This document shows positions 6,237 to 14,285 of a DNA stretch of 64,000 nt, piece after piece (position 1 is the stretch's first letter; every line of letters starts with the position of its first letter). A model generated the notes under the pieces. That model saw nothing but the letters and a program-made list of their open reading frames with translations. It was not told the DNA's origin and did not search any database. Origin of the DNA: JAILEN01 sp036723975 (GTDB lineage Bacteria > Bacillota > Clostridia > Lachnospirales > Lachnospiraceae); contig DAIMGJ010000013.1 of the NCBI GenBank assembly GCA_036723975.1, positions 1-64,000 of the forward strand, written 5' to 3'. Made by a program: the position numbers and the translations under genes.

Positions 6237-6908
6237 ATGACGAAAAAATTATTCTTTCAGGCAATCATTAAATTTTTGTTTGGGTTGATATTATTTGCAC
6301 TATTATTGTTTGTCCCGGCAGGAACAATTATGTTTTGGAACGGTTGGCTTTTGATCGTAGTTTTATTTGTTCCGATGTTTGTTGCCGGTATCGTAATGAT
6401 GATAAAGAATCCTAAACTATTGGAAAAGCGTTTAAACGCGAAGGAAAAAGAGCAGGAGCAAAAAGCGGTTGTTTTACTTAGCGGACTTATGTTTTTGGCA
6501 GCGTTTATAGTAGCGGGGTTAAATTTTAGATTTTCATGGATAGTGATACAGAATTGGGTTGTTATCCTTGGGACGGTGATTTTTCTTTTGGCATACGTTA
6601 TGTATGCGGAGGTGCTACGGGAGAATACTTATCTATCAAGAACGGTTGAGGTACAGGAGAATCAAAAAGTAATTGATACCGGATTATATGGTATTGTTCG
6701 TCATCCCATGTATTCTGCAACATTGTTATTGTTTATTCCCATGGGTATTATCCTCGGATCGCCGATTTCTTCTGCGATTCTTCTCATTTACATCCCGATT
6801 ATAGGTAAGCGGATGAAGAATGAGGAAAAGGTGCTGGAAGAGGGATTGGAAGGATATAAAGAATATAAAACGAGAGTAAGATATAAAGTCATTCCGTTTG
6901 TGTGGTAA
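6237..6908 (+). CDS. Isoprenylcysteine methyltransferase-like membrane protein
   Basis: A 223-aa protein with five or so membrane segments. The C-terminal half carries the ICMT/PEMT SAM-binding signature: GIVRHPMYSATLL near residue 155 and RMKNEEKVLEEGLEGYKEYKTR near the C-terminus. Such bacterial proteins methylate small lipophilic or protein-linked substrates; the target here is unknown, as bacteria generally lack prenylated CAAX proteins. The start follows GAAGAGG. It lies between a gene remnant and the ZIP transporter, whose upstream frame overlaps its end by a few bases. Confidence 0.82.
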   Translation: MTKKLFFQAIIKFLFGLILFALLLFVPAGTIMFWNGWLLIVVLFVPMFVAGIVMMIKNPKLLEKRLNAKEKEQEQKAVVLLSGLMFLAAFIVAGLNFRFSWIVIQNWVVILGTVIFLLAYVMYAEVLRENTYLSRTVEVQENQKVIDTGLYGIVRHPMYSATLLLFIPMGIILGSPISSAILLIYIPIIGKRMKNEEKVLEEGLEGYKEYKTRVRYKVIPFVW

Positions 6909-6922
6909 ATAGGAGAAAAGTT

Positions 6923-7690
6923 ATGTGGAATATTATCATCATTCCGTTTTTAGGAACGGCGCTGGGAGCGGCCAGTGTATTTTTCTTTAAAAAAGAGATG
7001 GGACAAAGAACCCAGCGTGCCCTTACCGGATTTGCTTCGGGGGTCATGGTATCTGCATCTTTCTTTAGCCTTTTACTTCCGGCGCTAGATCAGACTACGG
7101 ATATGGGAAATCTTGGATTCATCCCTGTGTCCGTGGGATTTGGAATCGGAATGCTGTTTTTACTTGTTATGGATATGGTAACACCACACATGCATTTGGA
7201 TAAGTGTGAGGAAGGACCGCAAAGCGGTCTTAAGAGGACCACGAAACTAGTGTTGGCAGTGACTCTTCACAATCTTCCGGAAGGTATGGCGGTAGGTATT
7301 GTATGTGCAGGCTGGCTGTATGGAAACACTACGATTTCCTTTACCGGAGCACTTGCTTTAGCAATCGGTATCGCAATTCAAAACTTCCCGGAGGGTGCAA
7401 TCGTTTCTGTTCCGCTTTTGGGAGAGGGCGTTCCAAAGGGTAAGACATTTTTGTATGGCGTGCTGTCCGGAATCGTGGAACCTATTGGTGCGCTTTTAGT
7501 GATAGCAGCATCCGGATTATTTATTCCGCTGATGCCGTATCTTTTAAGCTTTGCGGCAGGAGCCATGATATACGTAGTGGTAGAGGAATTGATTCCTGAA
7601 ATGTCAGAGGGAAATCATTCCAATATCGGAACCATTTCATTTGCACTTGGGTTTATTCTTATGATGGCGCTTGATGTAGGACTGGGATAG
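6923..7690 (+). CDS. ZIP family metal transporter
   Basis: A 255-aa inner membrane transporter for Zn2+ or related divalent metals. The metal-binding motifs are HNLPEGMAVG in TM4 and QNFPEGAIVS in TM5; EELIPE lies in a later helix. The first TM5 ligand is Gln rather than His. It resembles the GufA/ZupT branch. The start at 6923 is chosen over 6902 because TAGGAGAA (6910-6917) is correctly placed only for the former. The gene lies in the tightly packed accessory series with no visible metal-responsive operator. Confidence 0.88.
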   Translation: MWNIIIIPFLGTALGAASVFFFKKEMGQRTQRALTGFASGVMVSASFFSLLLPALDQTTDMGNLGFIPVSVGFGIGMLFLLVMDMVTPHMHLDKCEEGPQSGLKRTTKLVLAVTLHNLPEGMAVGIVCAGWLYGNTTISFTGALALAIGIAIQNFPEGAIVSVPLLGEGVPKGKTFLYGVLSGIVEPIGALLVIAASGLFIPLMPYLLSFAAGAMIYVVVEELIPEMSEGNHSNIGTISFALGFILMMALDVGLG

Positions 7691-7699
7691 GGAGAAACA

Positions 7700-8491
7700 A
7701 TGATTATCAACGACATTGACAACGGAAACGCCTTTGAATGGGGAAATACATCAGAGGATTACGCCAAATACAGAGATATCTATCCGAAGGAGTTTTATCA
7801 GTCTATTTTGGATTTGGGACTTTGTAAGGATGGGCAGCAGGTTTTGGATATCGGAACGGGAACCGGGGTGTTGCCGCGAAATATGTATTCCTATGGTGCA
7901 AAATGGATTGGTACGGATATTAGCGAAAATCAGATTCTTCAGGCAAAGAAACTGGCAGCTAATGCAGGAATGGACATTGATTTTTTTACTTGCTCGGCAG
8001 AAAAAGTGGACTATCCGGATGAAACTTTTGATGTGATTACGGCATGCCAGTGCATCTGGTATTTGGATGCGAAAGTAATAGCACCAAAGTTTTCTAAGAT
8101 GTTGAAATTCAACGGAAAACTATTGATTCTTTATATGGGATGGCTTCCTTATGAGGATGCCCTTGCAGAAAAGAGCGAAGAGGTAATTCTTAAATACAAT
8201 CCCAATTGGACAGGCTACGGAGATACGGTAAAGCCTGTATATGTTCCGGATGAGTTGTTGTCATATTTTGACATCATAAATCGTATGGAATACCGCGTTG
8301 ATGTTCCTTTTACAAGAGAAGGCTGGCATGGACGTATGCGTGCATGTCGCGGTGTGGGAGCTGCAATGGATGAGAAGCAACTTGCAGCATGGAACGAAGA
8401 ACATATGCAGATGTTATGTGATTCTGCTCCGGAAGAATTTATGGTAAAGCATTATGTTTCTTTAGCAGAGTTGCAGGTTAAAAAACAATGA
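7700..8491 (+). CDS. Class I SAM-dependent methyltransferase
   Basis: A 263-aa soluble protein of the Methyltransf_11/25 type. Motif I is VLDIGTGTGVLPR at about residues 50-62; WIGTDISENQI is the acidic ribose-binding strand, followed by FDVITACQCIWYLD as motif IV region. Residues after 150 form a substrate domain of the kind found in small-molecule methyltransferases. GGGAGAAAC precedes the start, 9 nt after the ZIP gene. The substrate is unknown. Confidence 0.85.
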   Translation: MIINDIDNGNAFEWGNTSEDYAKYRDIYPKEFYQSILDLGLCKDGQQVLDIGTGTGVLPRNMYSYGAKWIGTDISENQILQAKKLAANAGMDIDFFTCSAEKVDYPDETFDVITACQCIWYLDAKVIAPKFSKMLKFNGKLLILYMGWLPYEDALAEKSEEVILKYNPNWTGYGDTVKPVYVPDELLSYFDIINRMEYRVDVPFTREGWHGRMRACRGVGAAMDEKQLAAWNEEHMQMLCDSAPEEFMVKHYVSLAELQVKKQ

Positions 8492-8507
8492 TTAACAAAG
8501 GGGAAAT

Positions 8508-8555
8508 ATGAATAAAGATTTTTACAATAAGGTGTTTGAGATTTGTGAGAGATAA
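8508..8555 (+). pseudogene. 5' remnant of an alkyltransferase-like (MGMT/Atl) gene
   Basis: AAGGGGAAAT precedes ATG and 15 codons MNKDFYNKVFEICER before TAA. This matches the usual opening of the methylated-DNA-cysteine methyltransferase-like (MGMT/Atl) family, in which a conserved YEICxxIPxGxVxTYG stretch would follow. The catalytic region is absent. The sfsA start codon overlaps this region within 4 nt. Same pattern as the remnant at 6169-6222. Confidence 0.5.
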
Positions 8556-8558
8556 ATA

Positions 8559-9218
8559 ATGGTTTATGAAAACGTTACAAAGGCAGTATTTTTAAATCGC
8601 CCGAATCGATTCATCGCAGAGGTGGAGATTGAGGGAAAAAGTGAAATAGTGCACGTAAAAAATACCGGCCGATGTAAGGAGTTATTGATTCCCGGATGTG
8701 AAGTTTGGTTGACGGCTCCCGGAACACCGAATCGAAAAACAAAATATGATTTGATTGCGGTTAGAAAAGATACCGGGATTCTATTTAATATCGACAGTCA
8801 GGCTCCCAATAAGGTAGTAAAAGAGTGGTTAGAATCACAGGACTATGATGTTGTAATTCCGGAATACACCTATGGAGATTCTCGCATTGACTTTTATATG
8901 GAGCGTGGAAAAGAAAAGTATTTGATGGAAGTCAAAGGGTGTACTTTGGAAGTCGATGGTATGGGATATTTCCCGGATGCACCTACGGAACGCGGAGTAA
9001 AGCATATCCGTGAACTTATCAAGGCAAAGAAAGCCGGTTATCATGCCATGCTTTGCTTTGTAATTCAGATGGATGGAGTATCTGAAGTTAAAGCAAACGT
9101 TGATACACATCCGGAGTTTGGGGTGGCACTTGAAGAAGCGAAAAAAGCAGGTGTGGAGATTTTATTTTTAAGATGTCACGTAGAACCGGATACTTTGACG
9201 GTGGTGGTAGCGGAATGA
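8559..9218 (+). CDS. sfsA: SfsA family DNA/RNA nuclease
   Basis: A 219-aa protein, the usual size for SfsA (about 230 aa), once called sugar fermentation stimulation protein and structurally a PD-(D/E)XK-like nuclease. Recognisable blocks: FLNRPNRFIAEV at the start, HVKNTGRCKELL, and the core YGDSRIDFYMERGKEKYLMEVKGCTL with the catalytic Asp, Glu and Lys, then YFPDAPTERGVKHI. Its RBS region is the end of the truncated gene upstream (GAGAGA at 8547-8552). It has no metabolic partner nearby. Confidence 0.93.
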   Translation: MVYENVTKAVFLNRPNRFIAEVEIEGKSEIVHVKNTGRCKELLIPGCEVWLTAPGTPNRKTKYDLIAVRKDTGILFNIDSQAPNKVVKEWLESQDYDVVIPEYTYGDSRIDFYMERGKEKYLMEVKGCTLEVDGMGYFPDAPTERGVKHIRELIKAKKAGYHAMLCFVIQMDGVSEVKANVDTHPEFGVALEEAKKAGVEILFLRCHVEPDTLTVVVAE

Positions 9219-9248
9219 CATGCGCTGCTTAAGGAACTTATGTTAAAC

Positions 9249-9254
9249 TATAAT
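9249..9254 (+). promoter_or_regulatory. TATAAT box upstream of the flavin-binding gene
   Basis: A perfect TATAAT 22 nt before the next start codon, inside the 58-nt gap after sfsA. No good -35 hexamer is visible 16-18 bp upstream. Confidence 0.35.
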
Positions 9255-9276
9255 CAAATAAAGGAGGATTTTAAAA

Positions 9277-9669
9277 ATGGAAAAAGTAGAAAAGTTTTTA
9301 AAGGATGCGGAAGTGTATTATTTGGCAACGGTAGAGGGTGACCAACCGAGAGTAAGACCTTTTGGCACGGCTCATATTTTTGACGGAAAACTTTACATTC
9401 AGACCGGAAAAGTAAAGGATGTTTCCAAGCAGCTTCATGCAAATCCAAAGGCAGAGATTTGTGCATTTAAGGATGGCACATGGCTTCGCGTGGCAGGAGA
9501 GTTAGTTGAGGATGAAAGATTGGAAGCAAAGGAATCCATGCTTGATGCATATCCGAGTTTAAAGGGAATGTATTCCGCAGATGATGGAAATACGGAAGTA
9601 TTTTACTTTAAAAATGCAACCGCGACCTTTAGCTCATTTACAAGCGCACCGGAGGTTATTACTTTTTAG
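9277..9669 (+). CDS. Pyridoxamine 5'-phosphate oxidase family protein
   Basis: A 130-aa single-domain split-barrel flavoprotein. YLATVEGDQPRVRPFG at residues 17-32 and LYIQTGKVKDVSKQL are the FMN-binding strands typical of this family; ATFSSF closes the barrel. It is too short to be PdxH itself and probably acts as an FMN- or F420-like-binding oxidoreductase on an unknown substrate. AAGGAGGA sets the start. It is the last gene of the packed accessory stretch, before the change to housekeeping genes. Confidence 0.85.
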   Translation: MEKVEKFLKDAEVYYLATVEGDQPRVRPFGTAHIFDGKLYIQTGKVKDVSKQLHANPKAEICAFKDGTWLRVAGELVEDERLEAKESMLDAYPSLKGMYSADDGNTEVFYFKNATATFSSFTSAPEVITF

Positions 9670-9713
9670 AAAACCAATATATTGTTGTGCTTTCCCCTTT
9701 TTGCAATTATTTA

Positions 9714-9742
9714 TACACAATATATAGTTGTTGTGGTAAAAT
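9714..9742 (+). promoter_or_regulatory. Promoter candidate for phoH
   Basis: TACACA at 9714-9719 and TAAAAT at 9737-9742 with a 17-bp spacer, upstream of a leader hairpin and the PhoH gene. Confidence 0.45.
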
Positions 9743-9765
9743 GAATATGTCAAGTTTATAAGATT

Positions 9766-9792
9766 AGCTCATGCCATTTGGCATGGGCTTTT
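9766..9792 (+). terminator. Leader hairpin with short U-run
   Basis: A 10-bp stem (AGCTCATGCC paired with GGCATGGGCT, one G-U pair), a 4-nt loop and TTTT lie 27 nt before the phoH start and downstream of its promoter candidate. It could act as an attenuator. Confidence 0.4.
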
Positions 9793-9818
9793 CTGGAAAA
9801 AGGGGGAACAGGGGAAGC

Positions 9819-11216
9819 ATGAAAAAAATTTACGTACTTGATACCAACATCCTTATGGACACCGCCGGAACCGCCATCAACGGGTTTGATGATAACGACG
9901 TGGTGATTACCGGAACCACCATTATGGAGTTGGAGAAGCACAAGAATGATGAAGGGGAGACCGGCTTTAATGTTCGTGAAGCATCCAGAATTATTAAAAG
10001 CCTTCGAGAAAGAGGAAATCTATATCAGGGTGTGGCCTTAGATTTTGGAGGAACCTTTCGAATTGAAGAAAACGGTGTAGAACATGAACTTCCCGAATGG
10101 ATGCTTATTGAGTCAAAGACAGAAAAAGACAATCGAATCTTAGCATCCACACTTTCCTTAATTGAAAAAAATCCGGATATGCGAGTGGTCTTGGTTACAA
10201 ACGACGGCCTTATGCAGATTCGAGCAGATGCCTTAGGCATCGAGACCCAGGAATACAAAAATGATTCCATTGCTACGGATGATTTGTATGCGGGCCGAAG
10301 ACTCTTAAGCCTTTCTGTAGAGCACATGAATCAGCTTTACAGAAACGGTTCTTTATTAATTTCCGAATTAACAGAATTTGAATTGGACGGCATGGATCCA
10401 AATGGATTCTTGGAAAATGAATTTTTACAGATTATGGCACTTGAGAATAATCAGTCAGCTCTGGCATGGGTGAAAAATGACGAGATTGTTCTTCTTGACG
10501 GTGACGTAATAAACGCTGAATATATGGGACTTACCGCACGAAATGCAGGGCAGCGATTTATGATAGCTGCCTTAAATGAACCTGCGGATAAGATACCCCT
10601 TGTGATTGTTTACGGTCCTGCGGGAACAGGTAAGACCTTAGTGGCGGAGGCGGTTGGACTTTCCAAAACCTACGGCGGCGAGTTTAAAAGCAGAAATGCG
10701 GAATATCAAAATGTGTATATCACCAGATCCAATACACTTCCTGAAAATGAAAATCTCGGTTACTTAAAGGGTGATTTGGAAGAAAAGATGGGACCTCTTT
10801 TGGCTCCCTTTTACGATAACTTGGAAACCCTTCTTAAGATGTCCGGAGATGAATCACCGGAGCAGATTGAGATGATGTTTGAAGATTTGGTGCGAGAGGG
10901 TGGCCCGGTAAAGATTATTTCTTTGGCTTATATCCGAGGACGCTCCATTCCGGAATCTTATATCATCATTGATGAAGCACAAAACCTTACGGCAAAGCAG
11001 GTAAAGACCATCATTACCCGTGCCGGTATGAATACAAAGATTGTACTTTTAGGTGATCCGGAACAAATTGATGCACCGCGTCTGTCAAAGAAGATGAATG
11101 GTCTTGTGTATGCCGCAGAAAAGTTAAAAGGACAAAAGCTTACCGCTGTGGTTACCATGACAGAAGAAGAGTGCATGCGCTCCGATTTAGCGAAGGTTGC
11201 AGAAAAACTTTTATAA
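9819..11216 (+). CDS. PhoH family protein with N-terminal PIN domain
   Basis: A 465-aa cytoplasmic protein of the PhoH2/YlaK type, probably a nucleic-acid-processing ATPase. Residues 1-135 form a PIN ribonuclease domain (YVLDTNILMD with two acidic ligands, VVITGTTIMELEKHK, LVTNDGLMQI). Residues 245-465 are the PhoH ATPase with Walker A GPAGTGKT at 266-273 and Walker B YIIIDEAQNL. The start at 9819 has AGGGGAA directly upstream; an in-frame ATG at 9771 lies in a hairpin and is not preferred. A strong terminator follows. Confidence 0.93.
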   Translation: MKKIYVLDTNILMDTAGTAINGFDDNDVVITGTTIMELEKHKNDEGETGFNVREASRIIKSLRERGNLYQGVALDFGGTFRIEENGVEHELPEWMLIESKTEKDNRILASTLSLIEKNPDMRVVLVTNDGLMQIRADALGIETQEYKNDSIATDDLYAGRRLLSLSVEHMNQLYRNGSLLISELTEFELDGMDPNGFLENEFLQIMALENNQSALAWVKNDEIVLLDGDVINAEYMGLTARNAGQRFMIAALNEPADKIPLVIVYGPAGTGKTLVAEAVGLSKTYGGEFKSRNAEYQNVYITRSNTLPENENLGYLKGDLEEKMGPLLAPFYDNLETLLKMSGDESPEQIEMMFEDLVREGGPVKIISLAYIRGRSIPESYIIIDEAQNLTAKQVKTIITRAGMNTKIVLLGDPEQIDAPRLSKKMNGLVYAAEKLKGQKLTAVVTMTEEECMRSDLAKVAEKLL

Positions 11217-11220
11217 AATA

Positions 11221-11257
11221 AAAACTTCTCCGGTTTTATCGCCGGAGAAGTTTTTTT
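11221..11257. terminator. Bidirectional rho-independent terminator
   Basis: A 13-bp perfect stem AAAACTTCTCCGG/CCGGAGAAGTTTT with an 8-nt loop, T-rich on the + side and A-rich on the other, lies between convergent phoH and the XRE gene. The same 10-bp stem core recurs at 14464-14491. Confidence 0.85.
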
Positions 11258-11269
11258 CTTTTATAGAGT

Positions 11270-11740
11270 TTAGTTTTCTTGTTCAAGTTGTTGATCTACC
11301 CAGAACTGCAGGTTTGCAATGGAACCGGCCATTTTTTTCAGGCGATCACGAATCTTTTTCATATCCTCATACTCATCTCCTGTGAGATGCTCGTCTTGAG
11401 TAATATCCACCAAACGATTCTTTTGATCGTCCAAATAGTTCATGGCAGATAAGATTTCCAAGGTGATGGTAGCAATGTTTTTCTTTGCATCAATCGGAGA
11501 AATGTCACGCTTTCCGATGGCACATTCATGAGTACAGTAGTAGTTGCAAAGTTCCGGATGCTTGTATGCTTTTGCCATATCAAGAACTTCTTCCGGACGA
11601 GGATTACGGGAACCGTTCTCGATTTTTTCCAAAATATCTTCCGTCATGCCGTTGCCAATGAGGGCTGCAGCCGCTTCACGAGACGGTTTTGGCGTGATAT
11701 CTTCGCGACACTGACGATAGTAGTTTATTTCTTTTTCCAT
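11270..11740 (-). CDS. XRE-type HTH protein
   Basis: A 156-aa protein from the ATG at 11740, chosen over an upstream TTG because GGGAGA lies 8-9 nt before it. Residues 12-65 look like a helix-turn-helix of the XRE/Cro class (SREAAAALIGNGMTEDILEKIENGSRNPRPEEVLDMAKAY). A cluster C-x3-C-x3-C-x-I (NYYCTHECAIG) follows, then a long helical C-terminus with many charged residues, possibly a dimerisation coiled coil. The Cys pair could bind metal or a cofactor. Targets are unknown. It is monocistronic and convergent with phoH. Confidence 0.78.
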   Translation of the reverse strand: MEKEINYYRQCREDITPKPSREAAAALIGNGMTEDILEKIENGSRNPRPEEVLDMAKAYKHPELCNYYCTHECAIGKRDISPIDAKKNIATITLEILSAMNYLDDQKNRLVDITQDEHLTGDEYEDMKKIRDRLKKMAGSIANLQFWVDQQLEQEN

Positions 11741-11772
11741 GATTAGTTCTCCCAAATAAAAATTCTTTTGCC

Positions 11773-11802
11773 ATTATAACAGTTTTGCACCGCACATGAC
11801 AA
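11773..11802 (-). promoter_or_regulatory. Promoter of the XRE gene
   Basis: On the minus strand TTGTCA (11797-11802) and TATAAT (11773-11778) are separated by 18 bp, 33 nt upstream of the start codon. Confidence 0.7.
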
Positions 11803-11937
11803 AGAATGGTGAGTAAGCATTAAAAAAATCCGAAAAAAATACCCCCTTTTTTATAAAAATCCGTAAAATAGGTGGTGGAAGTATAAGGGATGAAGTCGTA
11901 TGATAGACGCATAAGAAGCCAAGAGGAGGTACTTATT

Positions 11938-12156
11938 ATGATTACATTATTATTTACTGTTTTATTAATATCCGTTGTTTTTGAATTAATCGGATTTGCA
12001 ATAAAACTTACATGGGGACTTGGAAAAATCCTTTGTTGGATTATTTTTTTCCCGGTTGTTTTGGTTGTACTTGCTTTTTCCGGATTATTTGCATTGGCAA
12101 TTCCCGTATTACTCATTGTAGGAATTGGTGCATTGGTAAAGGCATTGATAGTTTAG
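11938..12156 (+). CDS. Small hydrophobic membrane protein, 72 aa
   Basis: An almost entirely hydrophobic protein with two membrane segments (about residues 2-22 and 30-68) and no charged motif beyond two lysines. GAGGAGGT at 11923-11930 sets the start at 11938; an upstream in-frame ATG at 11890 lacks an RBS. It is followed after a REP-like hairpin by the DUF4342 protein, another small membrane-associated protein. Function unknown. Confidence 0.65.
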   Translation: MITLLFTVLLISVVFELIGFAIKLTWGLGKILCWIIFFPVVLVVLAFSGLFALAIPVLLIVGIGALVKALIV

Positions 12157-12174
12157 GAACAAAAAAGAAAAAAA

Positions 12175-12198
12175 GACAGGGGACGGTTCTCTGTCCCC
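12175..12198. repeat. REP-like palindrome
   Basis: The segment GACAGGGGACGGTTCTCTGT followed by CCCC forms a GGGGAC/GTCCCC stem. Short palindromes of this GGGACGGTTCTCTGTCCC type occur as dispersed repeats in many bacterial genomes. It lies between the 72-aa gene and the DUF4342 gene. Confidence 0.6.
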
Positions 12199-12216
12199 AA
12201 AATGGAGGAAATAGAA

Positions 12217-12516
12217 ATGTCAGAGAAAAGTAATATCGATGATGTAATGGAAAACATCAAAAAGGCTGTGGAAGAGGGAAATGTAAACAAAGTCATTGTT
12301 AAAAACAAAGAAGGCAAAGAAGTAGCATCCTTCCCGGTAAATGCTGGAATCGTCGGCGGTGTAATCGGACTTGCAGTTGCACCTTGGGCGGTCATTGCTG
12401 CAGCCATCGGAGCATTGGGTTTCGGATTTACCGTATCTGTGGAAAAGAAAGACGGCTCCATCGTGGATGTTTATGAAGATGAAATCAAGGATGTAAAAGA
12501 CGAATCGGATTGGTAG
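12217..12516 (+). CDS. DUF4342 domain protein
   Basis: A 99-aa protein. An N-terminal charged helix (DDVMENIKKAVEEGNVNKV) is followed by strand IVKNKEGKEVASFPVNAG, a hydrophobic Gly/Ala-rich hairpin (residues 47-75) and a strand ending FTVSVEKKDGS. This order (amphipathic strand, membrane hairpin, strand) is the DUF4342 pattern. GGAGGAA at 12204-12210 favours the start at 12217. Function unknown; probably membrane-associated. Confidence 0.75.
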   Translation: MSEKSNIDDVMENIKKAVEEGNVNKVIVKNKEGKEVASFPVNAGIVGGVIGLAVAPWAVIAAAIGALGFGFTVSVEKKDGSIVDVYEDEIKDVKDESDW

Positions 12517-12542
12517 AAGAATTGTAATTAGGAATGGTGATA

Positions 12543-13208
12543 ATGAGTAAAGACAGACAGATTTCGGAAAGCTTTCGCCTGAGTGCAATCCTTTCATTTT
12601 CCGGTGGCCTTCAAGATGCATATACATATAATGTCAGGGGAAATGTATTTGCAAATGCACAAACAGGAAATGTAGTTTTGATGAGTCAGAACTTTATGAC
12701 CGGGGATGTTAGGACAGGCGCTAAATACCTGATGCCAATTCTGGCATTTATACTCGGAATTATTCTGGCAGAGCAGGTGGAACATAAACTGAAAGAATCA
12801 GATAAGATTCACTGGAGACAGATTATCATTTTAATAGAGATCGTTCTGTTAGGTGTTGTTGGTTTGTTGTCGACAGAGCTTAATATGCTAGCCAACATTT
12901 TAGTATCACTTTCATGTGCCATGCAGGTGCATTCGTTTCGAAAGGTTCATGGATATGGCTATGCAAGCACAATGTGCATAGGAAATTTGCGAAGCGGGAC
13001 AGAAAGTCTTTCGCAGTATTTCAGAACTAAAGAAAAGCAGGATATTCATAGAGCAGCTAATTATTATGGAATTATACTCATATTTGCCATAGGTGCCGGT
13101 GTGGGAGGATTGTTGTCAGGAATACTTGGCATATATACGATATGGGTTTCTGTTGCGTTGTTATTGATTGATTTTTTGATGATGATGAAAAAAGTGGTTT
13201 ATTATTAA
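12543..13208 (+). CDS. YoaK/DUF1275 family membrane protein
   Basis: A 221-aa integral membrane protein with about six helices. The family signature is seen at the N-terminus (FSGGLQDAYTYNVRGNVFANAQTGN) and in the middle (MQVHSFRKVHGYGYASTMCIGNLR). DUF1275 members are uncharacterised, possibly transporters. TAGGA at 12529-12533 suits the ATG at 12543 better than the one at 12534. It is followed after 3 nt by the YlmH gene. Confidence 0.88.
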   Translation: MSKDRQISESFRLSAILSFSGGLQDAYTYNVRGNVFANAQTGNVVLMSQNFMTGDVRTGAKYLMPILAFILGIILAEQVEHKLKESDKIHWRQIIILIEIVLLGVVGLLSTELNMLANILVSLSCAMQVHSFRKVHGYGYASTMCIGNLRSGTESLSQYFRTKEKQDIHRAANYYGIILIFAIGAGVGGLLSGILGIYTIWVSVALLLIDFLMMMKKVVYY

Positions 13209-13211
13209 ATA

Positions 13212-13976
13212 ATGGAACAGAGTTTTGAACAGCAGACAAAAAACAGATATCGTGAATTATTGGATCGTGCGAGAAACCAAGGTATTTATACCTATACCGA
13301 GTTTCATTCAACTCATGGTGCGTCTCTTGCGTATTCTGTGGCAGGGGAAGATGAGGTAAAACTTTTTGGCGGTATGGAGTATGCGGAGCGCACCGTCATT
13401 CGTTTTGGTGATCCAAAGGAACTTTTGTATGAGGAGACTTTTCCCATAAAGCTTTTGCATATTTGCCCAAAGAATTTGAAGTTTGCGGAAGATTTGACCC
13501 ACAGAGATTATCTGGGAGCGATTATGAATCTTGGAATTGAGCGCAATCAAGTGGGGGATATTCTTATTGTGGAGAAGGATGCCTATGCTTTTGTTTTGGA
13601 AGGAATTGCAGAATATATCATAGAAAATCTTACCAAGATTAAGCACACCAACGTGGAAGTTTCCATGATAGATTCCTTGCCGATGGATGTTAAAATAGAA
13701 GTGGAGCATGAGGAGTGTTCTGTATCTTCCGTGCGGTTGGATGCGATTTTGGCTAAGTCTTTAAATATGTCCAGGGAGACAGCGAAGAATCTGATTCTTT
13801 CGGAAAAGGTGATTGCAAACGGGAAGATTATGAAAAAGCCGGAGTACGAACCAAAGGAGAAGGAAACCATTATCGTTCGCGGTTATGGTCGCATTATTTT
13901 TGAAGGTCGATTACGGGAAAATAAAAAAGGAAAAACTGTTATTTTGATCGGTAAGGAGAGAACTCCCCGCATTTGA
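13212..13976 (+). CDS. ylmH: YlmH-like S4 domain RNA-binding protein
   Basis: A 254-aa protein. Residues 1-175 match the YlmH N-terminal part (HICPKNLKFAEDLTHRDYLGAIMNLGIERNQVGDI). Residues 180-250 are an S4 RNA-binding domain (VRLDAILAKSLNMSRETAKNLI, then VIANGKIMKKPEYEPKEKETIIVRGYG). YlmH usually sits in the division cluster ylmDEFGH-divIVA and has been linked to septation and to rescue of stalled ribosomes; here it stands apart from that cluster. No clear RBS is present, so translation may be coupled to the gene upstream. Confidence 0.85.
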   Translation: MEQSFEQQTKNRYRELLDRARNQGIYTYTEFHSTHGASLAYSVAGEDEVKLFGGMEYAERTVIRFGDPKELLYEETFPIKLLHICPKNLKFAEDLTHRDYLGAIMNLGIERNQVGDILIVEKDAYAFVLEGIAEYIIENLTKIKHTNVEVSMIDSLPMDVKIEVEHEECSVSSVRLDAILAKSLNMSRETAKNLILSEKVIANGKIMKKPEYEPKEKETIIVRGYGRIIFEGRLRENKKGKTVILIGKERTPRI

Positions 13977-14006
13977 AAAAATACCAGTGGAAGAGGGAGA
14001 AACGGT

Positions 14007-14282
14007 ATGGAGATAGTGCGATATCGGTATCGATTGTATGGAAGAGTACAGGGCGTTGGCTTTCGCTATAAAGCCGGTCATGTGGCGGATATGTATCGAT
14101 TGACCGGTTACGTAAAAAATGAATATGACGATTCCGTTACAGTGGAGCTCCAGGGACGACAGGAGGAAATCGATATGTTCTTTCAGTTGATGGGGCAGGA
14201 TCGATACATTGTAATTGACCATATGGAAAAAGAAAAACTTCCGCTCGAAGAAAACGAGGGAAGCTTTCGTATTAAATATTAA
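14007..14282 (+). CDS. acyP: Acylphosphatase
   Basis: A 91-aa enzyme hydrolysing carboxyl-phosphate bonds such as acetyl phosphate or carbamoyl phosphate. Both signatures are present: GRVQGVGFRYKAGHVA with the catalytic Arg at about residue 21, and GYVKNEYDDSVTVELQG with the catalytic Asn at about residue 39. AGAGGGAGA upstream sets the start. It is convergent with the hypothetical membrane protein gene downstream; a terminator-shaped hairpin for this transcript lies inside that gene at 14464-14497. Confidence 0.93.
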   Translation: MEIVRYRYRLYGRVQGVGFRYKAGHVADMYRLTGYVKNEYDDSVTVELQGRQEEIDMFFQLMGQDRYIVIDHMEKEKLPLEENEGSFRIKY

Positions 14283-14285
14283 TAG

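Noticed and set aside
6902..6922. Upstream ATG start for the ZIP transporter
   Set aside because: It lies inside the end of the preceding gene without an RBS; TAGGAGAA serves the ATG at 6923.
9254..9466. 70-codon open frame on the minus strand
   Set aside because: It lies antisense within the flavin-binding gene and has no RBS or family features.
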